A program made the position numbers and the translations under genes. DNA of 64,000 nt, from the NCBI GenBank assembly GCA_963766765.1, contig CAVYBR010000015.1, positions 186,001 through 250,000 on the forward strand. Reading direction: 5' to 3'. The DNA comes from JACCQS01 sp963766765 (GTDB taxonomy: Bacteria > Actinomycetota > Actinomycetes > Mycobacteriales > Geodermatophilaceae). This document shows positions 32,890 to 41,857 of this stretch, piece after piece. The stretch's first letter is position 1. Every line of letters starts with the position of its first letter. The notes under the pieces were generated by a model that was given only the letters and a program-made list of their open reading frames with translations, was not told the origin of the DNA and ran no database searches.

Positions 32890-33789
32890 ATGTGCGGAAT
32901 CGTAGGAATCCACATCAAAAGCCCCAGTCTTGAACCACGTCTGGGGGAGTTATTGGTCCCCATGATCGAGGCGTTGACCGGCCGCGGCCCGGACTCTGCT
33001 GGCCTGGCCCTATATGACCGTTCCGTGCCGGGCGGCGCGATGCGATGGTCGCTGCGCGGCCCCCGCAATGGGTACGACTGGACCGCGCTGGCGGGCCGGC
33101 TCAGCGGCGATCTCGGGCAGCCCGCGACGGTAGCGGTCAAGGTCGACGTCGGTCTGCTCACGGTCAAGGCGCCGCTCGATCGGGTCGAGGCGTGGCTTCG
33201 GGACAACACCCCGGAACTCACCATCGTCGGAGTCGGCGAGGCCATGACAGTGCACAAGGACATCGGCGCTGCGCGAGAGATCTGCGATCGGTACGGAATC
33301 GAGCGGGTCAGTGGCTACCAGGGTGTTGGACACACGAGGATGGCAACTGAGTCCGCGGTGACCACCGAGCACTCGCACCCGTTCTCGCCTGCCCCGGATC
33401 TCGCGCTGGTCCACAACGGATCCTTCTCCAACCATGCCTCGATCCGTCGGCGCCTGGAGGATGACGGAATTGTCTTCGACACCGACAACGATTCCGAGGT
33501 CGCCGCTCGCTACATCGCTCATCGGCTCGATGCGGGCGACACCCTCGACGACGCCATGCGCATGGTCGTCAAGGAGTTCGACGGCTTCTTCACACTGCTG
33601 GTGACCTCGCGAGACGAGTTCGCTGTCGTTCGCGATGCATTCGCCTGCAAGCCGTTGGTCGTGGCCGAGACCGACAGCTACGTTGCCGTGGCCAGTGAGT
33701 ACCACGCGCTTGCCGAGCTGCCCGGCATCGAGGACGCTCGCGTCTTCGAGCCGCAGCCGGAGGAAGTCCACTCGTGGGTCAAGCGCTGA
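32890..33789 (+). CDS. glxB: Class II glutamine amidotransferase, GlxB/MgsA type
   Basis: A 299-residue Ntn-type glutaminase. The nucleophile Cys2 is in MCGIVGIHIKSP, followed by LTGRGPDSAGLALYD, GVGHTRMATES, HPFSPAPDLALVHNGSFSNH and the Asp of DNDSEVAARYIAHRL. It corresponds to the amidotransferase domain of glutamate synthase as a separate protein. With the next two proteins it would make a three-part GltB-like complex, either N-methylglutamate synthase or a related enzyme. ATG start gives Cys at position 2 as required. It overlaps the next gene by 16 bases. Confidence 0.88.
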   Translation: MCGIVGIHIKSPSLEPRLGELLVPMIEALTGRGPDSAGLALYDRSVPGGAMRWSLRGPRNGYDWTALAGRLSGDLGQPATVAVKVDVGLLTVKAPLDRVEAWLRDNTPELTIVGVGEAMTVHKDIGAAREICDRYGIERVSGYQGVGHTRMATESAVTTEHSHPFSPAPDLALVHNGSFSNHASIRRRLEDDGIVFDTDNDSEVAARYIAHRLDAGDTLDDAMRMVVKEFDGFFTLLVTSRDEFAVVRDAFACKPLVVAETDSYVAVASEYHALAELPGIEDARVFEPQPEEVHSWVKR

Positions 33790-34469
33790 CTCAGGAGGTC
33801 CTGAGTTGCAGTGAGCTGACCACTCGCGAGATCAACGACCGGCTACGTGCCCTTCCTGAACACACAGCCGTCCGCCTCACGCAGGCGCGCGGGACGCACA
33901 ATCTCGCTGTGGGTCTTTTGAACCACCTCGACATCACCATCGAGGGCAACGCGGGTTACTACACCGCGGGATTGTGCGACGGTCCGGACGTCACAGTTGA
34001 AGGCTCGGTGGGCTGGGGCCTGGCCGAGAACCTGATGTCCGGTGTGGTCCGAGTTCGCGGAAACGCCTCGGAGTCGGCGGCGGCCACAGCGCATGGTGGA
34101 ACGGTCATCGTGCATGGTGATGCTTCATCGCGGGCCGGTATCTCGCTCAAGGGCGGGACGCTCGCGGTCGCAGGCGATGTCGGCCACATGAGCGGCTTCA
34201 TGGCGCAGGCCGGCACCATCGTCGTCGGCGGCGATGCCGGACATGCGCTGGGGGACAGCTTGTATGAGGCGGTGATCTATGTCGGTGGAACCGTTCGGTC
34301 GCTTGGCTCTGACAGCCGGATCGAGGACCTGACTGAAGTGGACCTCAAGAAGATCCGCGAGATCCTGGACCTTGCCGGCTTCGACCACATCGAGCCGCAA
34401 AACATGACCAAGGTGGCGTCAGCCAAACAGCTGTACAACTTCGACGCGCTGAAGAACCAGAGGTATTGA
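33774..34469 (+). CDS. glxC: GXGXG-domain protein, GlxC/MgsB type
   Basis: A 231-residue protein made of the glutamate-synthase C-terminal beta-helix, with repeated glycine turns: NLAVGLLNHLDITIEGNAGYY, DVTVEGSVGWGLAENLMSG, GGTVIVHGDASSRAGISLKGG and GDVGHMSGFMAQAGTIVVGGD. In the GltS complex this domain holds the ammonia tunnel in place. The GTG start overlaps glxB by 16 bases and the stop overlaps the glxD start by one base, so the three are an operon. Confidence 0.88.
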   Translation: MGQALTQEVLSCSELTTREINDRLRALPEHTAVRLTQARGTHNLAVGLLNHLDITIEGNAGYYTAGLCDGPDVTVEGSVGWGLAENLMSGVVRVRGNASESAAATAHGGTVIVHGDASSRAGISLKGGTLAVAGDVGHMSGFMAQAGTIVVGGDAGHALGDSLYEAVIYVGGTVRSLGSDSRIEDLTEVDLKKIREILDLAGFDHIEPQNMTKVASAKQLYNFDALKNQRY

Positions 34470-35911
34470 TGGTCGTCGACCTGACCGGTCCCGCCGATCC
34501 ACAGGAGACCGACGCCGCGGTGGACCACGGCGAGCCACACGACTCGGGCGGTTCCCCGGGTGCCTCGCCGACCCGCGCGCAGCTGCGGGTGACGGCACGA
34601 CCCAGCGCGACCTTCCCCCCGGAAATGGTCGGTCAGATCCAGACGATGGCTGACACCGGCCGGTACGAGATCCGTGGGTGGGGAGCCAAGCGGCGGGTGC
34701 CGAGCTTCGACGATCTTTCGTTCGTCACGGCGTCGCTGTCTCGCTATCCCCTGGAGGGCTACCGCGAACAGTGCGACACCACGACCGTTCTCGGCTCCCG
34801 CTATGCCACCAAACCTTTGGTCCTGGACATCCCGATCACAATCGCGGGCATGAGCTTCGGCTCCCTGTCCGCACATGCAAAGGAGTCCCTCGGTCGCGCT
34901 GCCACTGCCGTGGGCACGTCGACGACCACTGGTGATGGCGGGATGACCAGCGAAGAACGCAAGGCATCAAAGACTTTGGTCTATCAATGCCTACCGTCGA
35001 GGTACGGGTTCAACCCCGTCGATCTACATCGGGCGGACGCTATTGAGGTCGTTATCGGCCAAGGTGCCAAGCCCGGCGGCGGGGGAATGCTGCTGGGAGA
35101 GAAGGTCAGTGAACGCGTCGCTGCCATGCGTACCCTGCCTGCCGGCATTGATCAGCGCTCCGCGAGCAGGCACCCGGACTGGACGGGACCGGACGACCTG
35201 TCCATCAAGATTCGGGAACTACGGGAGGCGACCGGCTGGGAGAAACCGGTCTACGTCAAGCTCGGTGCCACCCGGGTGGTCAACGACGTCAAGCTCGCGG
35301 TCGCTGCGGGTGCGGATGTTGTTGTGGTGGACGGCATGCAGGGTGGGACTGGGGCAACGCAGGAAGCCTTCATCGAACACACCGGTATTCCAACCCTTGC
35401 CGCCGTGCGGTTGGCTTCGGATGCGCTCCGTGAGATCGGCAAGTCCGATGAGGTGCAGCTCATTGTCTCGGGGGGTATCCGTACCGGCGCCGATGTCGCG
35501 AAAGCCCTCGCCTTGGGCGCGACGGCCGTGGCGATCGGAGTCGGCGCGCTCGTGGCGCTCGGTTGTAACAGCCCCACCTACGTCCAGGGTGGCAAGGAGC
35601 ACGATGCCCGCGCGGACTTCCGCGCTCTGGGAACAGCACCGGGCTTCTGCCATCACTGCCAGACTGGTCGCTGTCCCACCGGGGTCACCACCCAGGACCC
35701 CGTGCTCGAATCCCGGCTGGATCCGGACATCGGTGCCCGCTGGGTGACGAACTACCTGAAGGCGATGACCATGGAACTCACGACGCTCACCAGAGCCTGT
35801 GGGAAGTCCAGCGTGCACAACCTCGAGCCCGAAGATCTGGTGGCTCTCACGATCGAGGCAGCCGCCATGGCCCGACTCCCGCTGGCTGGCACGTCGTGGA
35901 TCCCGGGGTAG
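34469..35911 (+). CDS. glxD: FMN/Fe-S glutamate synthase domain protein, GlxD/MgsC type
   Basis: A 480-residue protein equal to the FMN and 3Fe-4S domain of glutamate synthase. It shows DIPITIAGMSFGSLS, GDGGMTSEERKASKTLVYQC, VYVKLGATRVVNDVKLAVAAGAD, the FMN segment VVDGMQGGTGATQEAF and the cysteine cluster CHHCQTGRCPTGV. It would reduce the imine formed from 2-oxoglutarate and ammonia or an amine. I chose ATG 34469 (TGATG with glxC) with AGAGG upstream. Absence of the large GltB/GltD pair nearby supports a dissected Mgs/Glx-type system. Confidence 0.88.
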   Translation: MVVDLTGPADPQETDAAVDHGEPHDSGGSPGASPTRAQLRVTARPSATFPPEMVGQIQTMADTGRYEIRGWGAKRRVPSFDDLSFVTASLSRYPLEGYREQCDTTTVLGSRYATKPLVLDIPITIAGMSFGSLSAHAKESLGRAATAVGTSTTTGDGGMTSEERKASKTLVYQCLPSRYGFNPVDLHRADAIEVVIGQGAKPGGGGMLLGEKVSERVAAMRTLPAGIDQRSASRHPDWTGPDDLSIKIRELREATGWEKPVYVKLGATRVVNDVKLAVAAGADVVVVDGMQGGTGATQEAFIEHTGIPTLAAVRLASDALREIGKSDEVQLIVSGGIRTGADVAKALALGATAVAIGVGALVALGCNSPTYVQGGKEHDARADFRALGTAPGFCHHCQTGRCPTGVTTQDPVLESRLDPDIGARWVTNYLKAMTMELTTLTRACGKSSVHNLEPEDLVALTIEAAAMARLPLAGTSWIPG

Positions 35912-36495
35912 CTCGCGTCGAGCACGCACTCGGGCTGCATATCGCCGAGCGCATTCGCGAATACCGGCAACAGTTGGGCATGTCCGGCAGCCAGGTTGCC
36001 GAAGCAAGCGGCATGTCCAAGGGGATGTTGAGCAAGGTCGAAAACGGGCAGGTCTCCCCAAGCCTCGCGACTCTCGTGCGTCTGGCCGGCGCGCTCCAGG
36101 TTCCGGTGACAGCCTTTTTCCGTGGGCTCGACGAGGAACGCGACGTCTTACTGGTCAAGGCCGGACAGGGGATGGGAATCAGTCACAGCGGCAGTCGCGA
36201 AGGGCACCTATACCAATTGCTCGGGAACATGCGGGGACCGAACCGGCGGATGGAGCCGGTCCTGGTGACGCTGCTCGAGCGGTCTGAGGTCTTTCCTCTC
36301 TACCAGCACGCTGGCACGGAGTTGATCTACCTACTTGCCGGGAAGATGGTCTACGGGGTCGGCGGCGCCGAGTATCTCCTCGAGGTTGGAGACGCACTGC
36401 AGTTCGACGGCGAGGTATCCCACGGCCCGCTTCGACTCTTGCTATTGCCCACACAGTTCCTGTCCATCAAGGCATTCGGCGGCGTGCCGTCCTGA
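35896..36495 (+). CDS. XRE-cupin transcriptional regulator
   Basis: A 199-residue regulator. The N-terminal HTH is IREYRQQLGMSGSQVAEASGMSKGMLSKVENGQVSPSLATLVRLAGAL; the C-terminal cupin has YQHAGTELIYLLAGKMVYGVGGAEYLLEVGD with HxxxE and a later His (EVSHGPLRLL). Regulators of this kind sense small amines, amino acids or metals and usually sit with the genes they control. GTG start overlaps the glxD end by 16 bases, so it is the fourth operon gene. The candidate operator at 32803-32819 lies at the shared promoter. Confidence 0.85.
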   Translation: MDPGVARVEHALGLHIAERIREYRQQLGMSGSQVAEASGMSKGMLSKVENGQVSPSLATLVRLAGALQVPVTAFFRGLDEERDVLLVKAGQGMGISHSGSREGHLYQLLGNMRGPNRRMEPVLVTLLERSEVFPLYQHAGTELIYLLAGKMVYGVGGAEYLLEVGDALQFDGEVSHGPLRLLLLPTQFLSIKAFGGVPS

Positions 36496-36516
36496 CAGTC
36501 AGGCCCGATCGAGCGG

Positions 36517-38592
36517 TCAACCGACCGGCGCGAGCGCCTCGGCGACCGGTGCGCTGAACTGGGCGTTGTAGAGGCGGGCGTAGGCGCCGTCGGCGGCCAG
36601 CAACTCCTCGTGCGTGCCCTGCTCGACGATCCGCCCGGACTCCATCACCAGGATGAGATCGGCATCGCGGATGGTGGACAGGCGGTGCGCTATCACGAAG
36701 CTGGTGCGGTCGGTGCGCAGCGCGGCCATCGCGTGCTGCACGAGCACCTCGGTGCGGGTGTCCACGGAGCTGGTTGCCTCGTCCAGGATGAGCAAGGACG
36801 GATCGGCGAGGAATGCGCGCGCGATCGTGATCAGCTGCTTCTCGCCCGCACTGACGTTGCTGCCCTCCTCGTCAATCACTGTCTCGTACCCCTCGGGCAG
36901 GCTGCGGACGAATCGGTCCACGTACGTCGCCCGCGCCGCGGCGAGGATCTGCTCCTCACCCGCTTCGGGGTTGCCGTACGCGATGTTGTCCCGGATCGAG
37001 CCACCGAACAGCCACGTGTCCTGCAGGACCATGCCGATCTCGGAGCGCAGGTCCGAGCGGCGCATGGTGGCGATGTCGACGCCGTCCAGGGTGATCCGGC
37101 CGCCATCCAACTCGTAGAACCGCATGATGAGGTTGACCAGAGTGGTCTTGCCCGCCCCCGTCGGCCCGACGATGGCGACCGTCTGACCCGGTCGCGCGGT
37201 CAGCGAGAGGTCCTCGATCAGCGGGTTGTCCGGGTCGTAGGAGAACTTCACGTGCTCGAAGACCACTTCGCCGTGCGGGTCCTTGACCTGCCCCGGCCGT
37301 TCCGGGTCGGGGCTGTATTCGTCGGCATCCAGCAACTCGAAGACCCGCTCGGCCGACGCGACGCCCGACTGGAGCAGGTTGGCCATTGAGGCGAGCTGGG
37401 TCAGCGGCTGGGTGAACTGCCGGGAGTACTGGATGAATGCCTGGACGTCGCCGAGGCTGATGCTTCCGGAGGCGACCCGGAGTCCACCGACCACGGCGAT
37501 GATGACGTAGTTCAAGTTTCCGATGAACATCATCGCCGGCATGATGATCCCGGAGACGAACTGAGCGCCGAAGCTGGCCTCGTACATCTCCTGGTTCTTG
37601 GCCTCGAAGGTTTCCTCGACCTCCTTGTGCCGACCGAACACCTTGACCAACTCGTGCCCCGTGAACGCTTCCTCGATCTGACCGTTCAACGCGCCGGTGT
37701 GCATCCACTGCGCGATGAATTGCTTCTGGGAGCGTTTAGCGATGGCCTTGGTGACCAGCATCGAAACCGGGATCGTTACCAGGGCGACGATCGCCAGCAG
37801 CGGAGAGACGACGAACATCATCACCAGCACACCGGCCACGGTGAGCAGTGAGGTGAGGATCTGGCTCAGTGTCTGCTGCAGGCTCTGACTCACGTTGTCG
37901 ATGTCGTTGGTGACCCGGCTCAGGATCTCGCCGCGTTGCTGCTTGTCGAAATAGGGCAGCGGGAGCCGGTTGAGTTTGTCCTCAACGTCCTGGCGGAGCC
38001 TCGAGATCGTGCGTTGCACAAGGGAATTGATCATTCGGCCCTGCACGAGGGAGAACAGGCTCGCTGCCACGAAGAGGGCGACGGCCAGCATGATGACTTC
38101 CCCGAGCGCCTCGAAGTCGATGCCTTGACCCGGGATGACATTCATCTGCGCCAACATGTCGGCGAAGTTCTCATTGCCGCTGGCATTGGCGGCTGCGATC
38201 GCCTCTGCCGCGGTGGTGCCCTCGGGGAGCCGCGCGCCGATCACACCGTTGAAGATGATGTCGGTGGCATGGCCGAGCAGCAGGGGCCCGATGACCGTGA
38301 GCGTCACACTGATGACCGCCAGCGCGATGATCGCGTAGACGTACCCGATCTCGGGTCGCAGCCGACCGATCAACCGCTTGGCCGACGGGCCGAAGTTCAT
38401 CGACTTCTCCCCGGGTTGGCCCATCCGTGCCCACGGTGGCCCCCCGGCCGGTGGCCGAGCGGCCGGCAGTCGCTCGCCCTTGCCGGGTACGACTACCTCG
38501 TCCTTGCCGACTTTTTCCGGAGAATGTCCGGTCTGCGCTTGCCCAGATGGGACCTTCTCCGGAGAAAGTCCCTTCTCCCCGCTCCGGGTCAT
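36517..38592 (-). CDS. ABC exporter half-transporter (canonical NBD) with repeat-derived N-terminus
   Basis: A 691-residue type IV ABC half-transporter. Membrane helices start at IGYVYAIIALAVISVTLTVIG; the NBD has GPTGAGKTTL (Walker A), NVSAGEKQLI (altered signature), LLILDEATSSVD (Walker B with catalytic Glu) and VIAHRLST (His switch). It pairs with the preceding gene as a heterodimer for drugs or lipids. The first 60 residues (SGEKGLSPEKVPSG, TGHSPEKVGK) come partly from two family B palindromic elements read in frame; the normal family N-terminus begins near GPSAKRLIGRLRPE. ATG overlaps the partner's stop (ATGA). Confidence 0.85.
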   Translation of the reverse strand: MTRSGEKGLSPEKVPSGQAQTGHSPEKVGKDEVVVPGKGERLPAARPPAGGPPWARMGQPGEKSMNFGPSAKRLIGRLRPEIGYVYAIIALAVISVTLTVIGPLLLGHATDIIFNGVIGARLPEGTTAAEAIAAANASGNENFADMLAQMNVIPGQGIDFEALGEVIMLAVALFVAASLFSLVQGRMINSLVQRTISRLRQDVEDKLNRLPLPYFDKQQRGEILSRVTNDIDNVSQSLQQTLSQILTSLLTVAGVLVMMFVVSPLLAIVALVTIPVSMLVTKAIAKRSQKQFIAQWMHTGALNGQIEEAFTGHELVKVFGRHKEVEETFEAKNQEMYEASFGAQFVSGIIMPAMMFIGNLNYVIIAVVGGLRVASGSISLGDVQAFIQYSRQFTQPLTQLASMANLLQSGVASAERVFELLDADEYSPDPERPGQVKDPHGEVVFEHVKFSYDPDNPLIEDLSLTARPGQTVAIVGPTGAGKTTLVNLIMRFYELDGGRITLDGVDIATMRRSDLRSEIGMVLQDTWLFGGSIRDNIAYGNPEAGEEQILAAARATYVDRFVRSLPEGYETVIDEEGSNVSAGEKQLITIARAFLADPSLLILDEATSSVDTRTEVLVQHAMAALRTDRTSFVIAHRLSTIRDADLILVMESGRIVEQGTHEELLAADGAYARLYNAQFSAPVAEALAPVG
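38511..38572. repeat. Two family B elements inside the ABC exporter 5' coding region
   Basis: A degenerate copy at 38511-38535 (TTTTTCCGGAGAATGTCC) and a near-perfect 24-bp palindrome at 38549-38572 (half-site GGGACCTTCTCC, one mismatch) lie in the first 30 codons. They are translated as HSPEKVGK and LSPEKVPSG on the minus strand. Confidence 0.75.
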
Positions 38593-40322
38593 GCCGGGAC
38601 CTCCGCACTGGCTTGGGACTCCACGATCTCGGCGTACGTCGGGCACGTCTCGAGTAGCTCGGCATGTCGCCCCAGACCGACGATGGCACCGTCCTCGAGC
38701 ACGATGATCTGATCCGCGCCGGCGATCGTGGACACTCGCTGGGCGACGATGATCACCGCGGCCCCGTAAGTCACTGATGCGAGGGCCGCCCGCAGACGCG
38801 CGTCCGTGCCCAGGTCCAACGCGGAGAACGAGTCATCGAACAGGTAGATCTGGGGTTGACGCACCAGCGCCCGCGCGATCGCCAAACGCTGCCGCTGGCC
38901 ACCCGAGACGGTCGTACCGCCTTGGCCGATCGGTGCGTCCAGGCCACCGGGCATCTGCTCGACGAAGTCGAGTGCCTGCGCGATACGGAGTGCGTCCCGC
39001 AGTTCCTCGTCGGTCGCGTCCGGGTTGCCGTACCGCAGGTTGCTGGCCACGGTTCCGGAGAAGAGGTACGGCCGCTGCGGAACGATTCCGATCGTGGCCC
39101 ACAACAGGTCCGGGTCCAGCTCGCGTACATCGACACCGTTGACCTCGACCGAACCGGCGGTGACGTCGAACAGCCGCGGAATCAACGACACCAACGTCGT
39201 CTTGCCGGCGCCGGTGCTGCCGATGATCGCGGTCGTCTCGCCGGGCTTCGCGTGAAAGGTGATGTCGCGCAGGACCGGCGCGGCAGCGCCTGGATAGGAG
39301 AAGCCGGCCCCTCGCATCTTCAGGTCTCCATGCAAGGACACCGATGTCACCGGCTCGTCCGGCGGGTACACCGATGACTCGGTCTCGAGCACCTCGCCGA
39401 TCCGCTCTGCGCAGACCGATGCCCGCGGCACCATCATGAGCATGAAGGTGGCCATCATCACCGACATCAGGATCTGGACGAGGTAGTTCAGGAACGCCGT
39501 CAGCGATCCGATCTCCATCTGGCCGGCGTCGACCCGCTCCGCGCCGAACCACAGCACCGCGACGCTGGACACGTTCATGATCAGCAGGATGATCGGGAAG
39601 ATCAGCGCGAACAGCTTGCCGACGTGCAGCGCGGTGGCGGTGAGTTCCGCGTTCGCCTGGCCGAAACGCTTTGCCTCGTAAGGCTCCCGAACGAAGGCCC
39701 GGACCACCCGGATGCCGGTGATCTGCTCACGCAGGATCCGGTTGACCGCGTCGATGCGCTCCTGCATGGCTCGGAAACCGGGTACGAGCCGGACGATGAT
39801 CAAGCCGAGTGCGATGACCAGGGCCGGGACGCAGACCAGCATCAGCCAGGACAGGCCGATGTCCTCGCGCATCGCCATGATGATTCCGCCGATCAGCATG
39901 ATCGGGGCGCCGACCATCATCGTCGAGGTCATCACGACGAGCATCTGAACCTGCTGGACGTCATTGGTGTTGCGTGTGATCAGTGAGGGCGCGCCGAATT
40001 GATTGACCTCACGGGCCGAGAACTCTCCCACCCGATGGAAGATCGCGCCGCGGAGATCGCGCCCGAAGCTCATCCCGGTCTTGGCGCCGAAGTACACCGC
40101 ACCGACCGATCCGACGATCTGGATCAGCGTCACCATGAGCATCCAGCCACCAGTGCTCACGATGTAGCCGGTGTCGCCCCTGGCGATGCCGTTGTCGATG
40201 ATGTCCGCGTTCAGGCTCGGTAGGTACAGCGCGGCAACCGTGGACACCAGTTGCAGGCCGATCACGTACGAGATCCAGCGCTTGTACGGCTGGAGGTAGA
40301 GACGGACGAGGCGAATCAGCAT
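38589..40322 (-). CDS. ABC exporter half-transporter (degenerate NBD)
   Basis: A 577-residue half-transporter: six membrane helices from ISYVIGLQLVSTVAALYLPSL onward, the NBD with GSTGAGKTTLVSLI (Walker A) and TVSGGQRQRLAIARAL (signature). Walker B is YLFDDSFSALD, with Asp in place of the catalytic Glu, and the H-loop is IIVAQRVSTI, with Gln in place of His. These changes mark the degenerate site of heterodimeric exporters such as TM287/288 or BmrCD, so it should work with the gene at 36517-38592. It overlaps the TetR gene upstream by 7 bases. Confidence 0.88.
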   Translation of the reverse strand: MLIRLVRLYLQPYKRWISYVIGLQLVSTVAALYLPSLNADIIDNGIARGDTGYIVSTGGWMLMVTLIQIVGSVGAVYFGAKTGMSFGRDLRGAIFHRVGEFSAREVNQFGAPSLITRNTNDVQQVQMLVVMTSTMMVGAPIMLIGGIIMAMREDIGLSWLMLVCVPALVIALGLIIVRLVPGFRAMQERIDAVNRILREQITGIRVVRAFVREPYEAKRFGQANAELTATALHVGKLFALIFPIILLIMNVSSVAVLWFGAERVDAGQMEIGSLTAFLNYLVQILMSVMMATFMLMMVPRASVCAERIGEVLETESSVYPPDEPVTSVSLHGDLKMRGAGFSYPGAAAPVLRDITFHAKPGETTAIIGSTGAGKTTLVSLIPRLFDVTAGSVEVNGVDVRELDPDLLWATIGIVPQRPYLFSGTVASNLRYGNPDATDEELRDALRIAQALDFVEQMPGGLDAPIGQGGTTVSGGQRQRLAIARALVRQPQIYLFDDSFSALDLGTDARLRAALASVTYGAAVIIVAQRVSTIAGADQIIVLEDGAIVGLGRHAELLETCPTYAEIVESQASAEVPA

Positions 40323-40924
40323 GTTTCTTCCTTTGCATGACGGCGCACGCCGTCGAGCAGGATCGAGACGATTTCGTCGGAGGAGAGTGGTGCGTCTGCG
40401 CTGATCAGCGGATGCGCGCCGGAGAAGATCAGGGCCCGCAACAACTGTGCCACCTCGACCGGAGTTCGGCGAAGCAGTTTTTCATCGGGCCGCAGCAGAT
40501 CGGCGAGGGCATCGACGATGCCAACGGTGCGGGCGCGATGCGCTTCGGCAGACATGTGCGCCGCGGATTGCTGCTGCATCCGCACGTGCATGACGTCGCG
40601 CAGCGAGAAGACCCCGGTCATCCGTCGATAGAGGATCGCACCTGCCGCGCGCAGCCGCTCCTCGAGGGGCAGCGCCAGATCGACGCCGGCGATTTCGGCG
40701 ATCGTGTCGGTCGGGTCCAGGGCCTTGTCCAACGCCGCTGTGATCAACGAGTCCTTGTCCGGGAACGCGCGAAAGATCGTGCCCTCGGCAACTCCGCAGG
40801 CCTGGGCGATCTGGCGCGTGGTCACCGCCACTCCGTGCTCTTGCAGCAGCGGAATGGTGGAGTCGATCAACGTCTCGCGCCGGAGGTCCGGCGACAGCGG
40901 AGTCGCCCGACCCGAGATCTTCAC
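40316..40924 (-). CDS. TetR family repressor of the ABC exporter operon
   Basis: A 202-residue regulator with N-terminal HTH: DLRRETLIDSTIPLLQEHGVAVTTRQIAQACGVAEGTIFRAFPDKDSLITAALDK. The ligand domain is helical. It overlaps the exporter start by 7 bases, so it is the first gene of a TetR-exporter operon and probably represses it. I chose GTG 40924; GTG 40954 would place the start inside the operator palindrome. If transcription starts at or just after the operator, the mRNA would be nearly leaderless. Confidence 0.82.
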   Translation of the reverse strand: MKISGRATPLSPDLRRETLIDSTIPLLQEHGVAVTTRQIAQACGVAEGTIFRAFPDKDSLITAALDKALDPTDTIAEIAGVDLALPLEERLRAAGAILYRRMTGVFSLRDVMHVRMQQQSAAHMSAEAHRARTVGIVDALADLLRPDEKLLRRTPVEVAQLLRALIFSGAHPLISADAPLSSDEIVSILLDGVRRHAKEETC

Positions 40925-40940
40925 CGCTCCGACAGTAGAT

Positions 40941-40956
40941 GAGTGAGTGCTCACTC
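40941..40956. promoter_or_regulatory. TetR operator palindrome upstream of the exporter operon
   Basis: GAGTGAG and CTCACTC flank TG, a perfect 16-bp palindrome just upstream of the TetR gene. The TGAGTG...CACTCA form is frequent in front of TetR-controlled efflux genes of actinobacteria. Autoregulation is the natural reading. Confidence 0.65.
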
Positions 40957-40970
40957 CGCAACCTGATTGA

Positions 40971-41399
40971 TCAACGACGGAGTCGGCGCAGTCCCTCGAT
41001 GAACGCGCGCGCCTGCGTCGTCGGCAGTCGCTTGATCAGCGCAGCGTCGACGGCTTCGACCGCATCGATCGCCACCGGTGCCAAGGCCGCGCCCTTGTCC
41101 GTTACGACGAGCCGCCGCGCCCGGCTGTCCGATGGGTCCACGTCTCGAGAGAGAAGGCCCTTCCTCTCCAGAGTCCTGATCACCTGCGAGGTCATCTTCA
41201 CGTCGACTCCCGCGTGCATGGCGAGGGCGGCCTGACTTGGCTGCTGGTCGTTTGAGTTGAACCACCACGTGCTGGCCAACAGGACGAACTGAACATGGGT
41301 GAGCCCGAGCGGAGTCAAGACCGCCGCAACGTCACGCTGCCAGCGCAACGTGACGTGCCACAGCAGGAATCCCGGGCTGTCGTCGGGCGCCTCGATCAC
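40971..41399 (-). CDS. MarR family transcriptional regulator
   Basis: A 142-residue winged-helix regulator: LLWHVTLRWQRDVAAVLTPLGLTHVQFVLLAS, the recognition helix region QAALAMHAGVDVKMTSQVIRTLERKGLLSR and the wing DVDPSDSRARRLVVTDKG. It follows the SRPBCC gene by 18 bases on the same strand and probably controls that operon through the inverted repeats at 41858-41888. GTG start. MarR proteins typically answer to aromatic or lipophilic ligands, which the SRPBCC protein could bind as well. Confidence 0.85.
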   Translation of the reverse strand: MIEAPDDSPGFLLWHVTLRWQRDVAAVLTPLGLTHVQFVLLASTWWFNSNDQQPSQAALAMHAGVDVKMTSQVIRTLERKGLLSRDVDPSDSRARRLVVTDKGAALAPVAIDAVEAVDAALIKRLPTTQARAFIEGLRRLRR

Positions 41400-41417
41400 C
41401 GGGCCAGTATCGCCGCG

Positions 41418-41846
41418 CTACCGAACCGGCGCGGTGGCGGCCGCCATCGCCAAGGCGGCGATGACATCCGGAAAGTCCGCTGACACCGCCTCACCGACCT
41501 CTTCTCCGACGGCATCCGCGGCGGGTCCGGTGACCTCCACCCGGAACGTGATCGATGTCCCGCCGCCAGCCAGGGGCTCGAGGACGTGCGAAACGCGGAT
41601 CACGAGATCACCCATGTCTGTGACGTCTGTGAAGAGCCGATTCTCTTCCAGTTGGGCGACCGTGCTCGTCAACACATCCATGCCGGTCGGCTGCATCCGG
41701 AAGGTGACGCCGACTGCCAACCGGCCCTCCAACTCGATCGTCTCGATGCCCGCGTTCCACGCGCCCCAACCGTCGACGTCACTCAGGAGTTGCCAGAGCG
41801 CCTCGGGCGATGCGGTGGTGTCCATACCGTACTCAGCCGTCCACAT
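41418..41846 (-). CDS. SRPBCC (START-like) ligand-binding protein
   Basis: A 142-residue helix-grip protein: MWTAEYGMDTTASPEALWQLLSDVDGWGAWNAGIETIELEG at the start, then FTDVTDMGDLVIRVSHVLEPLAGGGTSITFRVEVTG and a long final helix. This is the polyketide-cyclase/START type that binds hydrophobic ligands. The ATG has GGAGGAATT directly in front, which decides the start over an ATG five codons upstream. It is co-transcribed with the MarR gene. Confidence 0.82.
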   Translation of the reverse strand: MWTAEYGMDTTASPEALWQLLSDVDGWGAWNAGIETIELEGRLAVGVTFRMQPTGMDVLTSTVAQLEENRLFTDVTDMGDLVIRVSHVLEPLAGGGTSITFRVEVTGPAADAVGEEVGEAVSADFPDVIAALAMAAATAPVR

Positions 41847-41857
41847 AATTCCTCCAT

